A DNA stretch of 64,000 nt from Chloroflexota bacterium (GCA_026706485.1 JAPOYR010000009.1:1-64000), one strand, 5' to 3'; counted from the stretch's first letter, positions 45,032-53,774 are shown. The notes: generated by a model from the letters alone, not told the origin. Numbers and translations are program-made.

Positions 45032-45067
45032 AGGACGCCGGCCACCGCACGCGGTGGCCGGCGTCCT
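45032..45067. terminator. Perfect hairpin terminator
   Basis: Arms AGGACGCCGGCCACCGC (45032-45048) and GCGGTGGCCGGCGTCCT (45051-45067) are perfectly complementary over 17 bases with almost no loop. It starts 13 bp after the PhyH stop and ends 20 bp before the next gene. No T-run is present. It is well placed to end PhyH transcripts. Confidence 0.7.
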
Positions 45068-45087
45068 CCGCGATGGTTCAGTAGCCC

Positions 45088-46929
45088 ATGACGGTCACGA
45101 CGTTTCTCGGCGACGACAGCCCCGGGCAGCGGCCGGCGCATGCCACGCGCCCGGTGGTCATGGGCCGGCGCGGCGTCGTCACGTCGGGTCACTATCTGGC
45201 CACGGCCGCTGGCTTCCGCATCATGGAGCAGGGCGGCAATGCCATCGACGCCGCCGCGGCGATGTGCTTCTGCCTCAACCTGCTCGAGCCCCAGAGCAAC
45301 GGGCTGGCCGGCGAAGTGCCGACGCTCATCTACTCGGCGCGCGAGCGCAAAGTCTACGCGCTCAGCGGCATGGGCTGGTCGGCGCAGGCGTTCACCATCG
45401 ACTGGTGCCGCGAGCACGGCATCGATCTCATCCCCGGCGACGGCTATCTGCCGGCCTGCGTGCCCGCCGTGGTCGGAACGTGGACCGCGGCCTTGGCCCG
45501 CTTTGGAACCCTGAGCTTCGCCGAGATCGCGCAGCCCGCCATCGAGTTGGCCGAGCATGGCTTTGCCGTCTACCCGGGCCTGCACGACAGCCTGGCGGGC
45601 AACGAAGCCAAGTACACCGAGCTTTACCCCAGCACCGGCGAGGTCTACTTGCCGTCGGGGCGTGCGCCCGAGGTCGGCGCCCTGCTTCGCAATCCCGCGT
45701 GGGCCGAGACGCTGCGCATCCTTTGCCGCGCCGAGCAGGACGCTGCCGGTCGCGGGCGCGTGGCCGGCATCGAGGCCGCGCGCGACGCCTTTTACAAGGG
45801 CGAGATCGCCGAGCGCATCATCGACTTCATCACGGCCAACCCAGTCGAAGACGCCAGCGGCTCGGCGCACTCGGGCCTCCTCAGTTACGAGGACTTCGCC
45901 GAGTGGGAGGCGGATTTCGAGGAGCCCGTCAGCTTCACCTACCACGGCCTGGAGGTCTCGAAGTGCTCCAGCTGGACCCAGGGCCCGGTGTTCGTGCAAC
46001 AACTGTCGCTGCTACAGGGGATCGATCTGGCGGCGATGGGCCACAACTCGGCGGACTACCTGCACACAGTGATCGAGTGCTCCAAGCTGGCCTTCGCCGA
46101 CCGCGAGGCCTACTACGGCGACCCGCGCTTCGACGACGTGCCGTTCGACCGGCTGCTATCCGAAGACTATGCCGCTCAACGCCGCTCGCTGGTCGGCGAG
46201 CGGGCGTCCCTGGAGATGCGGCCCGGTGATCTCGGGAACGGCGTGCCGACGTACGCCACCATCGACGTGGCCGAGGACAACCGCCAGGCCTTGCAGCTCG
46301 AGGCCCGCGAGGTGCGTGACCTCGGCCTCGGCCACGCGCACCTGGGCGACACCACCCACCTGGACGCCGTGGACGCCGAGGGCAACATGGTCGCGGCAAC
46401 CCCCAGTGGCGGATGGCTGGGCACCTCGCCGGTGATTCGCGGGCTGGGGTTTCCGCTGGGCACGCGCGGCCAGATGTTTTACCTGAATCCGGCGCGGCCC
46501 AATGCCCTGGCCCCGCGCAAGCGACCCCGCGCCACCCTCACGCCATCGCTCGTCATGCGCGACGGCGAGCCCTACATGGTGTTCGGCACGCCCGGCGGCG
46601 ACGGTCAGGACCAGTGGACGCTGCAATTCTTCCTCAACCACGTCCATTTCGGCATGAGTCTGCAGGAAGCGCTGGACGCGCCCACGGTGCACTCGGTGCA
46701 CTTCCCGTCGTCGTTCTACCCGCGCCAGGCCTATCCGGGTCGCGTGGTGGCCGAAGGTCGAATCGACACTGAGGTAGTTGCCGAGCTGGAGCGACGCGGC
46801 CACGAAATCGAAGTGACCAACGGCTGGGCCAACGGCAAGCCCATGGCGATCCAATACGGCGGCCCCGACGGCGTCATTGCCGGGGCGGTATCCGCCAAGG
46901 GCGCTATCGGCTACGCGCTGGGGTGGTAG
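45088..46929 (+). CDS. Gamma-glutamyltransferase family protein
   Basis: This 613-residue N-terminal-nucleophile enzyme is related to gamma-glutamyltranspeptidase. The N-terminal GRRGVVTSGHYLATAAGFRI and GGNAIDAAAAMCFCLNLLEP are typical. The self-cleavage nucleophile is the first Thr of LGDTTHLDAVDAEGN (about residue 422). Later landmarks are TLTPSLVMRDGEPYMVFGTP and GGDGQDQWTLQ. No signal peptide is obvious, whereas classic Ggt is secreted, so it may belong to the intracellular acylase/hydrolase branch. The substrate is unknown; gamma-glutamyl amides such as the NMG intermediate are one idea, unproven. Confidence 0.83.
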   Translation: MTVTTFLGDDSPGQRPAHATRPVVMGRRGVVTSGHYLATAAGFRIMEQGGNAIDAAAAMCFCLNLLEPQSNGLAGEVPTLIYSARERKVYALSGMGWSAQAFTIDWCREHGIDLIPGDGYLPACVPAVVGTWTAALARFGTLSFAEIAQPAIELAEHGFAVYPGLHDSLAGNEAKYTELYPSTGEVYLPSGRAPEVGALLRNPAWAETLRILCRAEQDAAGRGRVAGIEAARDAFYKGEIAERIIDFITANPVEDASGSAHSGLLSYEDFAEWEADFEEPVSFTYHGLEVSKCSSWTQGPVFVQQLSLLQGIDLAAMGHNSADYLHTVIECSKLAFADREAYYGDPRFDDVPFDRLLSEDYAAQRRSLVGERASLEMRPGDLGNGVPTYATIDVAEDNRQALQLEAREVRDLGLGHAHLGDTTHLDAVDAEGNMVAATPSGGWLGTSPVIRGLGFPLGTRGQMFYLNPARPNALAPRKRPRATLTPSLVMRDGEPYMVFGTPGGDGQDQWTLQFFLNHVHFGMSLQEALDAPTVHSVHFPSSFYPRQAYPGRVVAEGRIDTEVVAELERRGHEIEVTNGWANGKPMAIQYGGPDGVIAGAVSAKGAIGYALGW

Positions 46930-47039
46930 GCGCGCTGCCCTGAGTCCCCTCTCCCACAGGGCGAGGGTTGGGGTGAGGGGCCTCGGGGGCTTGGGACTGG
47001 GCTGGCGACCTCGCTGAATGCCTCGGGCAGGGGTGGGTT

Positions 47040-47852
47040 TCAAACCCGCTCCTTCGCCGCGGACCAGGTTCCCGCTCCGCGCGCGAACGTCAGCAACTCC
47101 AACAGCCGCTCCCGCGCCGCGTGCTGCATCGCCACCCGAGTGGCCAGCTCGATCTGCCCCGGCGTCTCGGTGGTCATGCCCGAGCGCATGCCCAGCGAGT
47201 ACAGGTAGAACGGCAGCGGCCAGTCGCCGCCCTCCATGTACTCCTGAAACGCTTCCTCCCGTGATCGGTCCTCGCCCACGGAGATCAAGCCGCCCGAGAC
47301 CGGCGTCTCGTCCACCTCCGACTTGCCGGTGACCGGGCCGCGCTCGGCCACGGCCTCCACGATCTCCGGATGCCATGCGCGGTCCTCGAGGAATGCGTAG
47401 ACGTAGAACCCGTCCTCCTCCGGGTCCTCGTGAGCGTCAATGAAGGCGTCGAACGCGTCGTGCTCGATCATCGCCCGCAGCACCCGTACTTCCGGCACCT
47501 CGTCGCGGTCGTACGTCCGGTTGATGTCAATGCCGTCGGCGTTCTCCCGGGTTCCCAGCGCGCAGCCGGTGGGGTTCAGGCAGGGGAAGACGCTGAATGC
47601 AATGCCCGGGTGGTCGGCCCAGCGACGCCGTTCGAGGAACTCGAGCACTGAGATGAACCCCGCGGGCTCGTCCCCGTGGACGCCGCCAAACAACCCCACG
47701 TGCGCCAGCGCCGGAGTCTGCGGCGCCACGTCCACGCGCAGGAGATCCAGGCCCAACTCGTCGATTGGGTGTCGGGACAGCGTCAGCTGCGGCGCGTCGC
47801 AGGCCGCAACCACCCGCGCCACGATTTCGGCATAGCTAGCTGGCGGTTGCAT
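47040..47852 (-). CDS. M14-like deacylase (succinylglutamate desuccinylase/aspartoacylase type)
   Basis: This 270-residue zinc hydrolase shows the AstE/AspA pattern. H59 and E62 in FGGVHGDEPAGF and H141 in FIDAHEDPEEDG would bind zinc. NPTGCALGTREN and DINRTYDRDE match the substrate-binding part, and TTETPGQIEL may supply the catalytic Glu. ATG 47852 is chosen because the longer frame adds 23 unrelated residues. It would remove an acyl or carboxypeptide group from an amino acid derivative. It faces the Ggt-like gene convergently, with a gggtgggttt/aaacccgctcc palindrome overlapping the gap. Confidence 0.78.
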   Translation of the reverse strand: MQPPASYAEIVARVVAACDAPQLTLSRHPIDELGLDLLRVDVAPQTPALAHVGLFGGVHGDEPAGFISVLEFLERRRWADHPGIAFSVFPCLNPTGCALGTRENADGIDINRTYDRDEVPEVRVLRAMIEHDAFDAFIDAHEDPEEDGFYVYAFLEDRAWHPEIVEAVAERGPVTGKSEVDETPVSGGLISVGEDRSREEAFQEYMEGGDWPLPFYLYSLGMRSGMTTETPGQIELATRVAMQHAARERLLELLTFARGAGTWSAAKERV

Positions 47853-48158
47853 GAGTGCCTCATGAACTCCTTCCCCTGCGATGGGGAAGGTTGGAGCCTG
47901 CCCCGCACTCGATACGGGCATGGGGGTCGGCGGCCCCGTAGCGTACCTGCTGCGGCGCGCGTACCTCAGTCACAAATCCACCATTTCGGGAGGCTTGGCA
48001 CGGTTCGCGGTCGGCATGCCTCGTTCGTGGAGAGCCCGTCGGCAGGATCTATCGGACCGCCGCCCAATTCCGTCATTCCCGCGGAGGCGGGAATCCACCT
48101 TGCCTCCCGCAACGGCTGGCGCAGGGGCAACGCTAGAGGGACTCGGCCGGGCCGTCCG
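47853..48158. repeat. Intergenic stretch with dispersed repeats
   Basis: This ~300-bp stretch has no gene. CGTCATTCCCGCGGAGGCGG then GAATCCA at 48071-48097 is a copy of the dispersed repeat, forming an ATTCCCGC/GCGGGAAT stem. A second partial copy, CGTCATTCCGGCTG, starts at 48157 and includes the stop codon of the VOC gene. Confidence 0.65.
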
Positions 48159-48950
48159 TCATTCCGGCTGCGTGAGCCCGAATCCCGCCCCCTGCGGGTC
48201 CAGCAGGAAGGCGATGCGGCCCACCATGGCGATGTCCATGGGCGGAAGGGCAACGTCGCCGCCCTTGGCGACCGCCTTGCTCACCATGGCCTCGACGTCC
48301 GTCACCTGGAAGTAGACGCTCCAATGTGCGGGAATGTTCTGCTCTCGCAAGTGCTCGGGCATCGCCATTGTTCCGGCCACGCCAACGCCATCGGACAGGA
48401 AGATGGTGTAGTCGCCTCCCTGCGCCATCGTCATCGTCTCGGACTCCATGCCCAGCAGCTTCGTATAGAACGCGGTGGCGGCGTCCGGGTCCTGGGTCAG
48501 GAGCTCGCACCAGTGGATCGTGTTCGGCTCGGATTTCACGCCGGCGCCAATGTGCCCCTTGGCCTGCCAGAACGCCACGTGCGCGCCCGCGGGATCGCTG
48601 ATGATGCTCATGCGGCCTGCCTCGAAGACGTCGAACGGCGGCGCGCCGACCGATCCCCCCAGTTCAGGCACCCGCGCCGCGATGGCGTCCACGTCGTCAA
48701 CCGCCAGGTGGATCATCCAGTGCGGCGGAATGCCCGCCTCTCGCTGGTCCTGCGGCTGTTCGTACATGCCGCCCACGAACGCGCCGTCCACCATCGCCAT
48801 CGTGTAAAAGACGTTGCCGCTCTCGTCCATCGGGTTGTCCTGGCACTCCCACCCGAACAGGTCCGCATAGAACGCCTTGGCCGCCGCCTGATCCGTGGTC
48901 GCCAGGTCGACCCAACAGGGGGAGCCTTGTGTATGGCTGGTGATCTTCAT
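48159..48950 (-). CDS. VOC superfamily protein, two glyoxalase-like domains
   Basis: This 263-residue protein has two vicinal-oxygen-chelate domains in tandem. The first begins WVDLATTDQAAAKAFYADLF and the second WCELLTQDPDAATAFYTKLL, each ending in a strand such as SDPAGAHVAFWQ or LDPQGAGFGLTQ. It resembles the CFP30B-like group of antibiotic-binding or hydroxylase-type VOC proteins. ATG 48950 is chosen; four extra codons are possible upstream. It is divergent from two MarR regulators with a perfect palindrome between, so it is probably their target. Its substrate is unknown. Confidence 0.83.
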   Translation of the reverse strand: MKITSHTQGSPCWVDLATTDQAAAKAFYADLFGWECQDNPMDESGNVFYTMAMVDGAFVGGMYEQPQDQREAGIPPHWMIHLAVDDVDAIAARVPELGGSVGAPPFDVFEAGRMSIISDPAGAHVAFWQAKGHIGAGVKSEPNTIHWCELLTQDPDAATAFYTKLLGMESETMTMAQGGDYTIFLSDGVGVAGTMAMPEHLREQNIPAHWSVYFQVTDVEAMVSKAVAKGGDVALPPMDIAMVGRIAFLLDPQGAGFGLTQPE

Positions 48951-49157
48951 CGACAGTTCCAATGCCTTTCAATTGGAGGGCTCTGCAGCGTAGTGAATGA
49001 GAACGCTCCGAGGTCATGCTGACCAGGCAACACGCGGGAGCGGCCTGGACGGAGAATAGCCCAGATCCTCGCCGGTTCGCTCGACGACGAATCGAGCCTC
49101 ACTAAGGGTCTGGGAATCTCTCACTCGCCCGTCAAGTAGTTGCCAGACTAAACAGAA

Positions 49158-49172
49158 CTAATCCCAGATTAG
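49158..49172. promoter_or_regulatory. Palindromic operator between VOC and marR genes
   Basis: CTAATCCCAGATTAG has perfect 6-base arms (CTAATC, GATTAG) around CCA. It lies between the divergent VOC gene and the first MarR gene, 45 bp before ATG 49217. MarR dimers bind palindromes of this size, so it is a good candidate for the site controlling both transcripts. Confidence 0.55.
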
Positions 49173-49216
49173 TGGCACGTCCCGCATCTTTCGATCGAGT
49201 GCGCCCAGGCACCAAT

Positions 49217-49756
49217 ATGCTACGATCTCAGGGCTGCCGCTTTGGAATCGTAAGATTCGTTGCCGAATGGTCACGAGTTAGCTTGGAAGGCCAGCAATTC
49301 GACCCGTCGGTGCATGCCCAAGCCGTTCAATTGCAGGATGGATTGAGGCGACTGACGCTGGCCATTGTCGAAGGACTCCGGCAGCAACTGGGCCCGTATC
49401 AAATCGATGCGGTGGAATACACGATTCTCGGGGTTTGCCTCGCTACTGGACCAACTACGATCAAGGACTTGCAGTCGATGCTTCCAATTGACTACACGCA
49501 AATTAGTCGGACGACATCTAGACTCGAGGACAAGGGTCTCATGGCAAAGGCGCACCTCGCGGATGATCGGCGCATCGTGAGAGTTGAAGTGACGGATAGA
49601 GGCCGGGAGCTGATGCCGGAACTCATGCAGAGCGCCCTGAGGTTCTACAAGGGCCTTGTGGGCGACATTAGCCAAGAGGAACTCGCGGCATGCACGGCCG
49701 TCATGCAGAAGCTGTCAGCGTCAGGAGAGCCGGCGGAATCTGGTGGAGCCCAGTGA
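49217..49756 (+). CDS. MarR-family transcriptional regulator
   Basis: This ~179-residue winged-helix protein has the MarR core: VEYTILGVCLATGPTTIKDL, the recognition-helix region YTQISRTTSRLEDKGLM and the wing ADDRRIVRVEVTDRGREL. ATG 49217 is preferred to GTG 49172 because the latter overlaps the candidate operator. It ends in a GTGA overlap with a second MarR gene, an uncommon tandem. Visible base composition around both genes is richer in A/T than neighbouring genes, consistent with acquisition as a unit with the VOC gene. The ligand is unknown. Confidence 0.83.
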   Translation: MLRSQGCRFGIVRFVAEWSRVSLEGQQFDPSVHAQAVQLQDGLRRLTLAIVEGLRQQLGPYQIDAVEYTILGVCLATGPTTIKDLQSMLPIDYTQISRTTSRLEDKGLMAKAHLADDRRIVRVEVTDRGRELMPELMQSALRFYKGLVGDISQEELAACTAVMQKLSASGEPAESGGAQ

Positions 49757-50241
49757 AGGACGAGATTCAAGACGAGATATTGCAGGCGCAGATCGGTCAT
49801 CTGCAGGAAAACATCATGAGCGTCGTGCACATGATGTACCGCGGCATCGAAGAAGAGTTGGCGCAAGACCGACTCGCTGTGGGCGTCTACTCGGTGCTTG
49901 CTGTGTGCTTCATGAACGAGCCAATCACGGTTTCGGAAGTCCAGAAACACGTTGCGCTGGATACCGGACGGATTAGCCGGATCGTGTCCAACCTCCAAGA
50001 GAGAAACTTCGTGCGAAAGTCACGCCTTCAAACCGACCGGCGGATGGTGTCGATTGAAATGACAGACGAAGGCCGCGATATCGCGGCACGTGTCATGGCA
50101 AAAATAGATTCATTCTATGTTACGACCATGAGTCGAATCACTGATGACGAACTATCGCAGTTAATCGCGTTTATCGAAAAAATGCTGGCGAATGCCGATC
50201 GCGTTCGCTATGAGATGAGCGAAAAAGCCGCGCGAGCATAG
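49753..50241 (+). CDS. MarR-family transcriptional regulator (second)
   Basis: This 162-residue winged-helix protein starts at GTG 49753, overlapping the stop of the first MarR gene by 4 bp. The core is seen in VYSVLAVCFMNEPITVSEVQ, DTGRISRIVSNLQERNFV and TDRRMVSIEMTDEGRDIAAR. It resembles the first MarR protein in layout but the two sequences differ substantially, so they are not a recent duplication. Translational coupling suggests equal amounts and possibly a heterodimer. Both likely control the divergent VOC gene. Confidence 0.85.
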   Translation: MKDEIQDEILQAQIGHLQENIMSVVHMMYRGIEEELAQDRLAVGVYSVLAVCFMNEPITVSEVQKHVALDTGRISRIVSNLQERNFVRKSRLQTDRRMVSIEMTDEGRDIAARVMAKIDSFYVTTMSRITDDELSQLIAFIEKMLANADRVRYEMSEKAARA

Positions 50242-50377
50242 CTGCTTGGTCCTAGCCGCGATTTCGTTGCGGGTTGGTGCGCCGCAAGCCTAGGGATCTC
50301 GCGATGACGGGCGACTCGAGCGTCGCCCTGCACTATCCGCGCAGGTGTGTGGAATTAGGTTGTCGACGGACGCTTGG

Positions 50378-50812
50378 CTATCCGGCTTTCCCGGAAGCCT
50401 CGCTCAGCAGCTGGTGCCCCGTGACGCCCAGCAACACCGGCAACGTGACGTCGAGGAAGATCCACAGCAGCTCCGAGCTGTGCGCCGGATCGGCAAACTG
50501 CACGCCGAACCAGTTCCACAGCAGCGCCAGGAGGAATGGAACCGAGAAATAGAACAGGATGTTCGCTTCCAGGTACTCCCGGGTCACCGTCTGGTCGGAC
50601 AGGGCGGCGCACATGCGCTGTTTGCGCAGGAATGTCACCACTACCGTGAGCGCCACGGCGATCACCTGCAAGGGATTCATGACGCTCCACGCGGCCAGCG
50701 AAGCGTCCTCCCATGCCGGGTCGTAAAACCGCGTGACGAGGAAGTGGATGGCCACCATGGCCCCCACGCCAAACAGGTAGACAGCGATCAGCCGCTTCAG
50801 GTTTGCCGCCAT
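50378..50812 (-). CDS. Small integral membrane protein, unknown function
   Basis: This 144-residue protein starts at ATG 50812 (MAANLKRLIAVYLFGVGAMV). Four hydrophobic segments are visible, including LQVIAVALTVVVTFL, ANILFYFSVPFLLALLWNWF and ELLWIFLDVTLPVLLGVTG. There are no catalytic-looking motifs. It stands alone between the MarR pair and NUDIX genes. No family name can be assigned with confidence. Confidence 0.7.
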   Translation of the reverse strand: MAANLKRLIAVYLFGVGAMVAIHFLVTRFYDPAWEDASLAAWSVMNPLQVIAVALTVVVTFLRKQRMCAALSDQTVTREYLEANILFYFSVPFLLALLWNWFGVQFADPAHSSELLWIFLDVTLPVLLGVTGHQLLSEASGKAG

Positions 50813-50911
50813 GAGACCCTCCCAACACCGTCGGTGCCCCGCGGCCAGCGGCGCGTCCACCGCCCCGGGCTTCGGTCCGCTGGCGATTCTTGCACAAGGC
50901 TGGATGGTGGC

Positions 50912-51418
50912 TCACACGCCCGTGTCAATCGGCTCGCTCGGCGGGTCGCCTGCCAACAGTGGCGGGAGCAATGCCGCGAGGCGGCCGGGTACGAAGGTCT
51001 CATCCGACTCTTGCACCTCGTCGACCGTCCACCAGCGGTGCTCGCGAAACTCCTCGAGCTCCGGGCCCTCCATGTGGCTCGGCGTGGTTCGAATTTGATC
51101 GGTGCGCGCCAGGAAATAGCGCTCCCGCCAGTCGTACCAGCGCCCGTGCCACTGGGCCACGTGCCGGCGATGCCAGACACATGGGCCGACACTGATGTTG
51201 CGGATGCCGGTCTCCTCGGCGCACTCGCGCGTGGCGGCCTGTTCGGCGGTCTCGCCCGGTTCGATCAATCCGCCGGGCATGTGCCAAAACGACTCCGGGC
51301 CGTGGTCGCCGCCGGGAGTGACCGTCGCCAGGATCAGCAGCACGCGGTCACGGGAATCGAGCAGAATCACCCGCGCCGTCGGCCGCACGAACGGGTCGTC
51401 AGGGTCGCCCAGGGGCAT
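50912..51418 (-). CDS. NUDIX hydrolase
   Basis: This 168-residue protein contains a full Nudix box from GGLIEPGETAEQ to RECAEETGI (residues ~49-72), matching GX5EX7REUXEEXGU. Nudix enzymes hydrolyse nucleoside diphosphates linked to other groups, with Mg2+ held by the box glutamates. The N-terminus (RVILLDSRDRVLLI) and C-terminus (EFREHRWWTVDEVQ) follow the common family pattern. The gene lies 3 bp from the end of the PIN toxin gene on the same strand, so read-through is likely. The substrate is not predictable. Confidence 0.88.
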   Translation of the reverse strand: MPLGDPDDPFVRPTARVILLDSRDRVLLILATVTPGGDHGPESFWHMPGGLIEPGETAEQAATRECAEETGIRNISVGPCVWHRRHVAQWHGRWYDWRERYFLARTDQIRTTPSHMEGPELEEFREHRWWTVDEVQESDETFVPGRLAALLPPLLAGDPPSEPIDTGV

Positions 51419-51421
51419 GGC

Positions 51422-51853
51422 TCAGGAATCTGGTCCTCGGCCCGATCTCGCGCCCGTCGGAAGGATCTCGACCGTCGCCCTGCAGCCGGGCAGGTCACGC
51501 AGGGCGGCATCACACGAAACCAACGGTGCCACGAGGACCTCGGCCAGCGCCAGATACAGGCCGTCGTAGAACGTCACGTTTGATCGGAGCGCAAATGCCC
51601 TGGAGAGCAACTCCGCATGCGGAAATCGCTGGATTGGCAGCCTTCCCAAGTCCTCGAGCGACGCGTGGGCAAGGGCGACAGACACTTCGCCCCGCAGGGC
51701 TAACCGGCGCAGAGCCTGACCTACTTCGGCGTCTAGCAGATGTGGTGCGCAGATCGATTCGCGACGGGCAAATCGCCGCGCCAGTGAATCGCCCGCAGGA
51801 CTCCCGGATCCCAGCAGCATCTCGACGACTGCCGACGCGTCGGCAACGATCAC
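51422..51853 (-). CDS. PIN-domain toxin (VapC type)
   Basis: This 143-residue PIN endoribonuclease has the acidic residues D5 (MIVADASAVV), E43 (LLDAEVGQAL), D97 (TFYDGLYLALAE) and D115 (LVSCDAALRD). It starts at GTG 51853 inside the antitoxin stop (GTGA overlap), the same organisation as the pair at 8296-8954, but the proteins are not close copies. It would inhibit translation when the antitoxin is lost. Confidence 0.85.
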   Translation of the reverse strand: MIVADASAVVEMLLGSGSPAGDSLARRFARRESICAPHLLDAEVGQALRRLALRGEVSVALAHASLEDLGRLPIQRFPHAELLSRAFALRSNVTFYDGLYLALAEVLVAPLVSCDAALRDLPGCRATVEILPTGARSGRGPDS

Positions 51854-52080
51854 CGCCGCTCGCGCTCAGACCGAATTATTTCAGCCGGCGACTCGGAGAG
51901 CTGCGGGCGCTCCCGCGCGGCGATGCGCGCCAACACCTCTTCAACAGGGGGAACCGACAGGGCATGCTCCAGCTCGCGAAGCATGAAATCCGAGAGGCTC
52001 AGTCCGGCGCGGGCGGCGCGCGCCTTCGCCTCGCGATGCACCTCGTCTGGGACGTTCCGCACTTGAATCATCTTCGGCAT
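51850..52080 (-). CDS. Ribbon-helix-helix antitoxin (VapB/FitA type)
   Basis: This 76-residue antitoxin has an N-terminal ribbon-helix-helix (MPKMIQVRNVPDEVHREAK, then GLSLSDFMLRELEHAL) and a charged C-terminal tail for toxin binding. The strand QVRNVP and the GLSLSDF turn are classic for this family. The upstream region contains ACACATGTG-like short palindromes (about 52093-52110), which may be its operator. It precedes and overlaps the PIN toxin gene. Confidence 0.8.
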   Translation of the reverse strand: MPKMIQVRNVPDEVHREAKARAARAGLSLSDFMLRELEHALSVPPVEEVLARIAARERPQLSESPAEIIRSERERR

Positions 52081-52294
52081 GTGACAAACAGTAACACATG
52101 TGCATCACATGTTTGCTGGTTGTCCACCGTCTGCCGATGACAGGATTCGCCCGGCTGATGATCCCTGTCCGGCAATCGTCGGGTGGAATGTAGAGCGGTC
52201 GCAATCGCGGCTGCGACCCGCCACGGTGGCTGTTTGACAGGCCTCGACGATGCCGGAAATACTTCGCGCCAACTGAATACCCAAACACCGTTCG

Positions 52295-52451
52295 TTCAGG
52301 TGCCCACCTAGGGAGAATAGGGAAGGCGGTGAAAATCCGCCGCGGTTGCGCCACTGTAAGCGGGATTTTGGAGCCGGAACCCACTGTCGACCGTCAGATG
52401 GGAAGGGCCCGGCAGACCACCTAAGCCCGTAAGCCAGGAGACCTGCCTGAG
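52295..52451 (+). promoter_or_regulatory. Cobalamin riboswitch
   Basis: The conserved core is clear: TCAGGTGCC at the 5' side, GGGAAGGCGGTGAAAATCCG, CCGCGGTTGCGCCACTGTAA, and the B12 box AGCCAGGAGACCTGCCTGA. The outer stem pairs TCAGG (about 52296) with CCTGA (about 52450). Such RNAs bind adenosyl- or hydroxocobalamin and switch off B12 uptake and synthesis genes. It lies ~100 bp upstream of btuC on the same strand and should govern the whole btuCFD-cob operon. Confidence 0.93.
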
Positions 52452-52527
52452 CGAGAGGTGACCACTCTCCGCCATAGAGAGGGTCCTCGCGGTCAGGTCG
52501 TTGCACCTGGCACACGGAAGCCCAGGT

Positions 52528-52557
52528 CTCCAGCGGAGAGCCGCTGGAGGTGAGGCT
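52528..52557 (+). promoter_or_regulatory. Shine-Dalgarno-masking hairpin before btuC
   Basis: CTCCAGCGG (52528-52536), loop AGAG, and CCGCTGGAG (52541-52549) form a perfect 9-bp stem. The right arm contains the Shine-Dalgarno sequence GGAGG (52546-52550), six bases before the TTG start. It therefore hides the ribosome site and is a likely expression platform for translational control by the riboswitch. No intrinsic-terminator T-run is present, which supports translation as the control level. Confidence 0.65.
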
Positions 52558-53636
52558 TGCTCGGGGCCGCGCGACCGACGTCGCTGCGCAACTATCGCCA
52601 GGCTGGCATCTCAATCCGCCTCGTCGTTGGCGGCGCCGTGCTCGCGGCGCTCGCGCTTGCGGCGGCCCTGGTTTCGCTCAGCCTGGGGCCGGTCGACATT
52701 CCGGTCGACCACGTGGCGTCAATCGTGCTCTCGTTTGTCGGGATCGAGCTCGCCGACGTCGGCCGCACTGAGCACCTCGTCATCGAGCAAATCCGGCTGC
52801 CGCGAATCCTGGTGGGCGCCGTGGTCGGCATGGCGCTGGCGGTTGCAGGCGCCACCATGCAGGGACTGTTTCGCAACCCGATGGCCGACCCCGGGATCAT
52901 CGGGGTTTCCGCGGGCGGCGCACTCGGCGCGGTGATTGCGATTGCCACCGGCGCGACGGGCTTGTTCTTCTTGGCCCTGCCGGCCTTCGCCTTCGTTGGC
53001 GCTCTTGCCGCCACGTTTCTCGTCTACGGCATTGCAGCCGTCGGCGGCCATTTCTCCATGGCCACTCTGTTGCTGGCCGGCATCGCCGTGAATGCGTTTC
53101 TCGGCGCGATCGTCTCCACGATCATCATCGTCCTGCCCGACAACGAAGCGCTGCGGGAAATCCTGTTCTGGCTCGCGGGCGGCCTCGACTCGCGCGCCTG
53201 GGAACACGCGCAGATCTCGGCGCCGCTGATTCTGGTCGCCACAGCCGTCATCCTCCTGGCCGCTCGCGACCTCAATCTGCTGATGCTGGGCGACGACGAG
53301 GCGCGCGCCATGGGGGTTCGAGTCGGCCTGACGCGCGCCATGCTGCTCGCCGCCTCGGCGCTGGCAACCGGTGCGGCCGTGGCCGTCAGCGGGACTATCG
53401 CTTTCGTGGGCCTGGTGACGCCCCACATTCTGCGGCTGGTGCTGGGCCCCGATCACCGGGTGCTGATTCCGCTCAGCGCTATTGCCGGCGCGGTCTTCGT
53501 GATCGTTGCCGACACCGTCGCTCGGACCATCGTCCAGCCCGCGGAATTTCGGGTCGGCGTGCTCACGGCATTCGTCGGCGCGCCGTTCTTCGTCCTTCTG
53601 CTGATTCGAAACAAACGTCAGGCGCAGGCGCTGTGA
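52557..53636 (+). CDS. btuC: FecCD-type ABC permease, cobalamin uptake
   Basis: This 359-residue permease starts at TTG 52557 after GGAGGTGAGG. The BtuC/FecCD family signature is NPMADPGIIGVSAGGALGAV, followed by about ten hydrophobic segments; GTIAFVGLVTPHILRLVLGP is the other family hallmark, and VAVSG precedes it. Substrate choice between iron-siderophore and corrinoid is decided by the cobalamin riboswitch upstream and the cob genes downstream. It works with the binding protein and ATPase that follow. Confidence 0.87.
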   Translation: MLGAARPTSLRNYRQAGISIRLVVGGAVLAALALAAALVSLSLGPVDIPVDHVASIVLSFVGIELADVGRTEHLVIEQIRLPRILVGAVVGMALAVAGATMQGLFRNPMADPGIIGVSAGGALGAVIAIATGATGLFFLALPAFAFVGALAATFLVYGIAAVGGHFSMATLLLAGIAVNAFLGAIVSTIIIVLPDNEALREILFWLAGGLDSRAWEHAQISAPLILVATAVILLAARDLNLLMLGDDEARAMGVRVGLTRAMLLAASALATGAAVAVSGTIAFVGLVTPHILRLVLGPDHRVLIPLSAIAGAVFVIVADTVARTIVQPAEFRVGVLTAFVGAPFFVLLLIRNKRQAQAL

Positions 53637-53774
53637 GGCGCAAGCAACGGAAGGGCCGCCACTTGCCATCCCCTTAGCCACTCACCTTCCCGCGTCCGCA
53701 CTCGCCGTGAATCGGCATCGCCCCAAGGTTGACCCAACGACGGGGTCGGCCCACCGAAAGGACTGCCCGTAGAC

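Noticed and set aside
43885-46929. PhyH and gamma-glutamyltransferase genes as one operon
   Set aside because: A perfect 17-bp hairpin fills the short gap between them, so separate transcripts are more likely.
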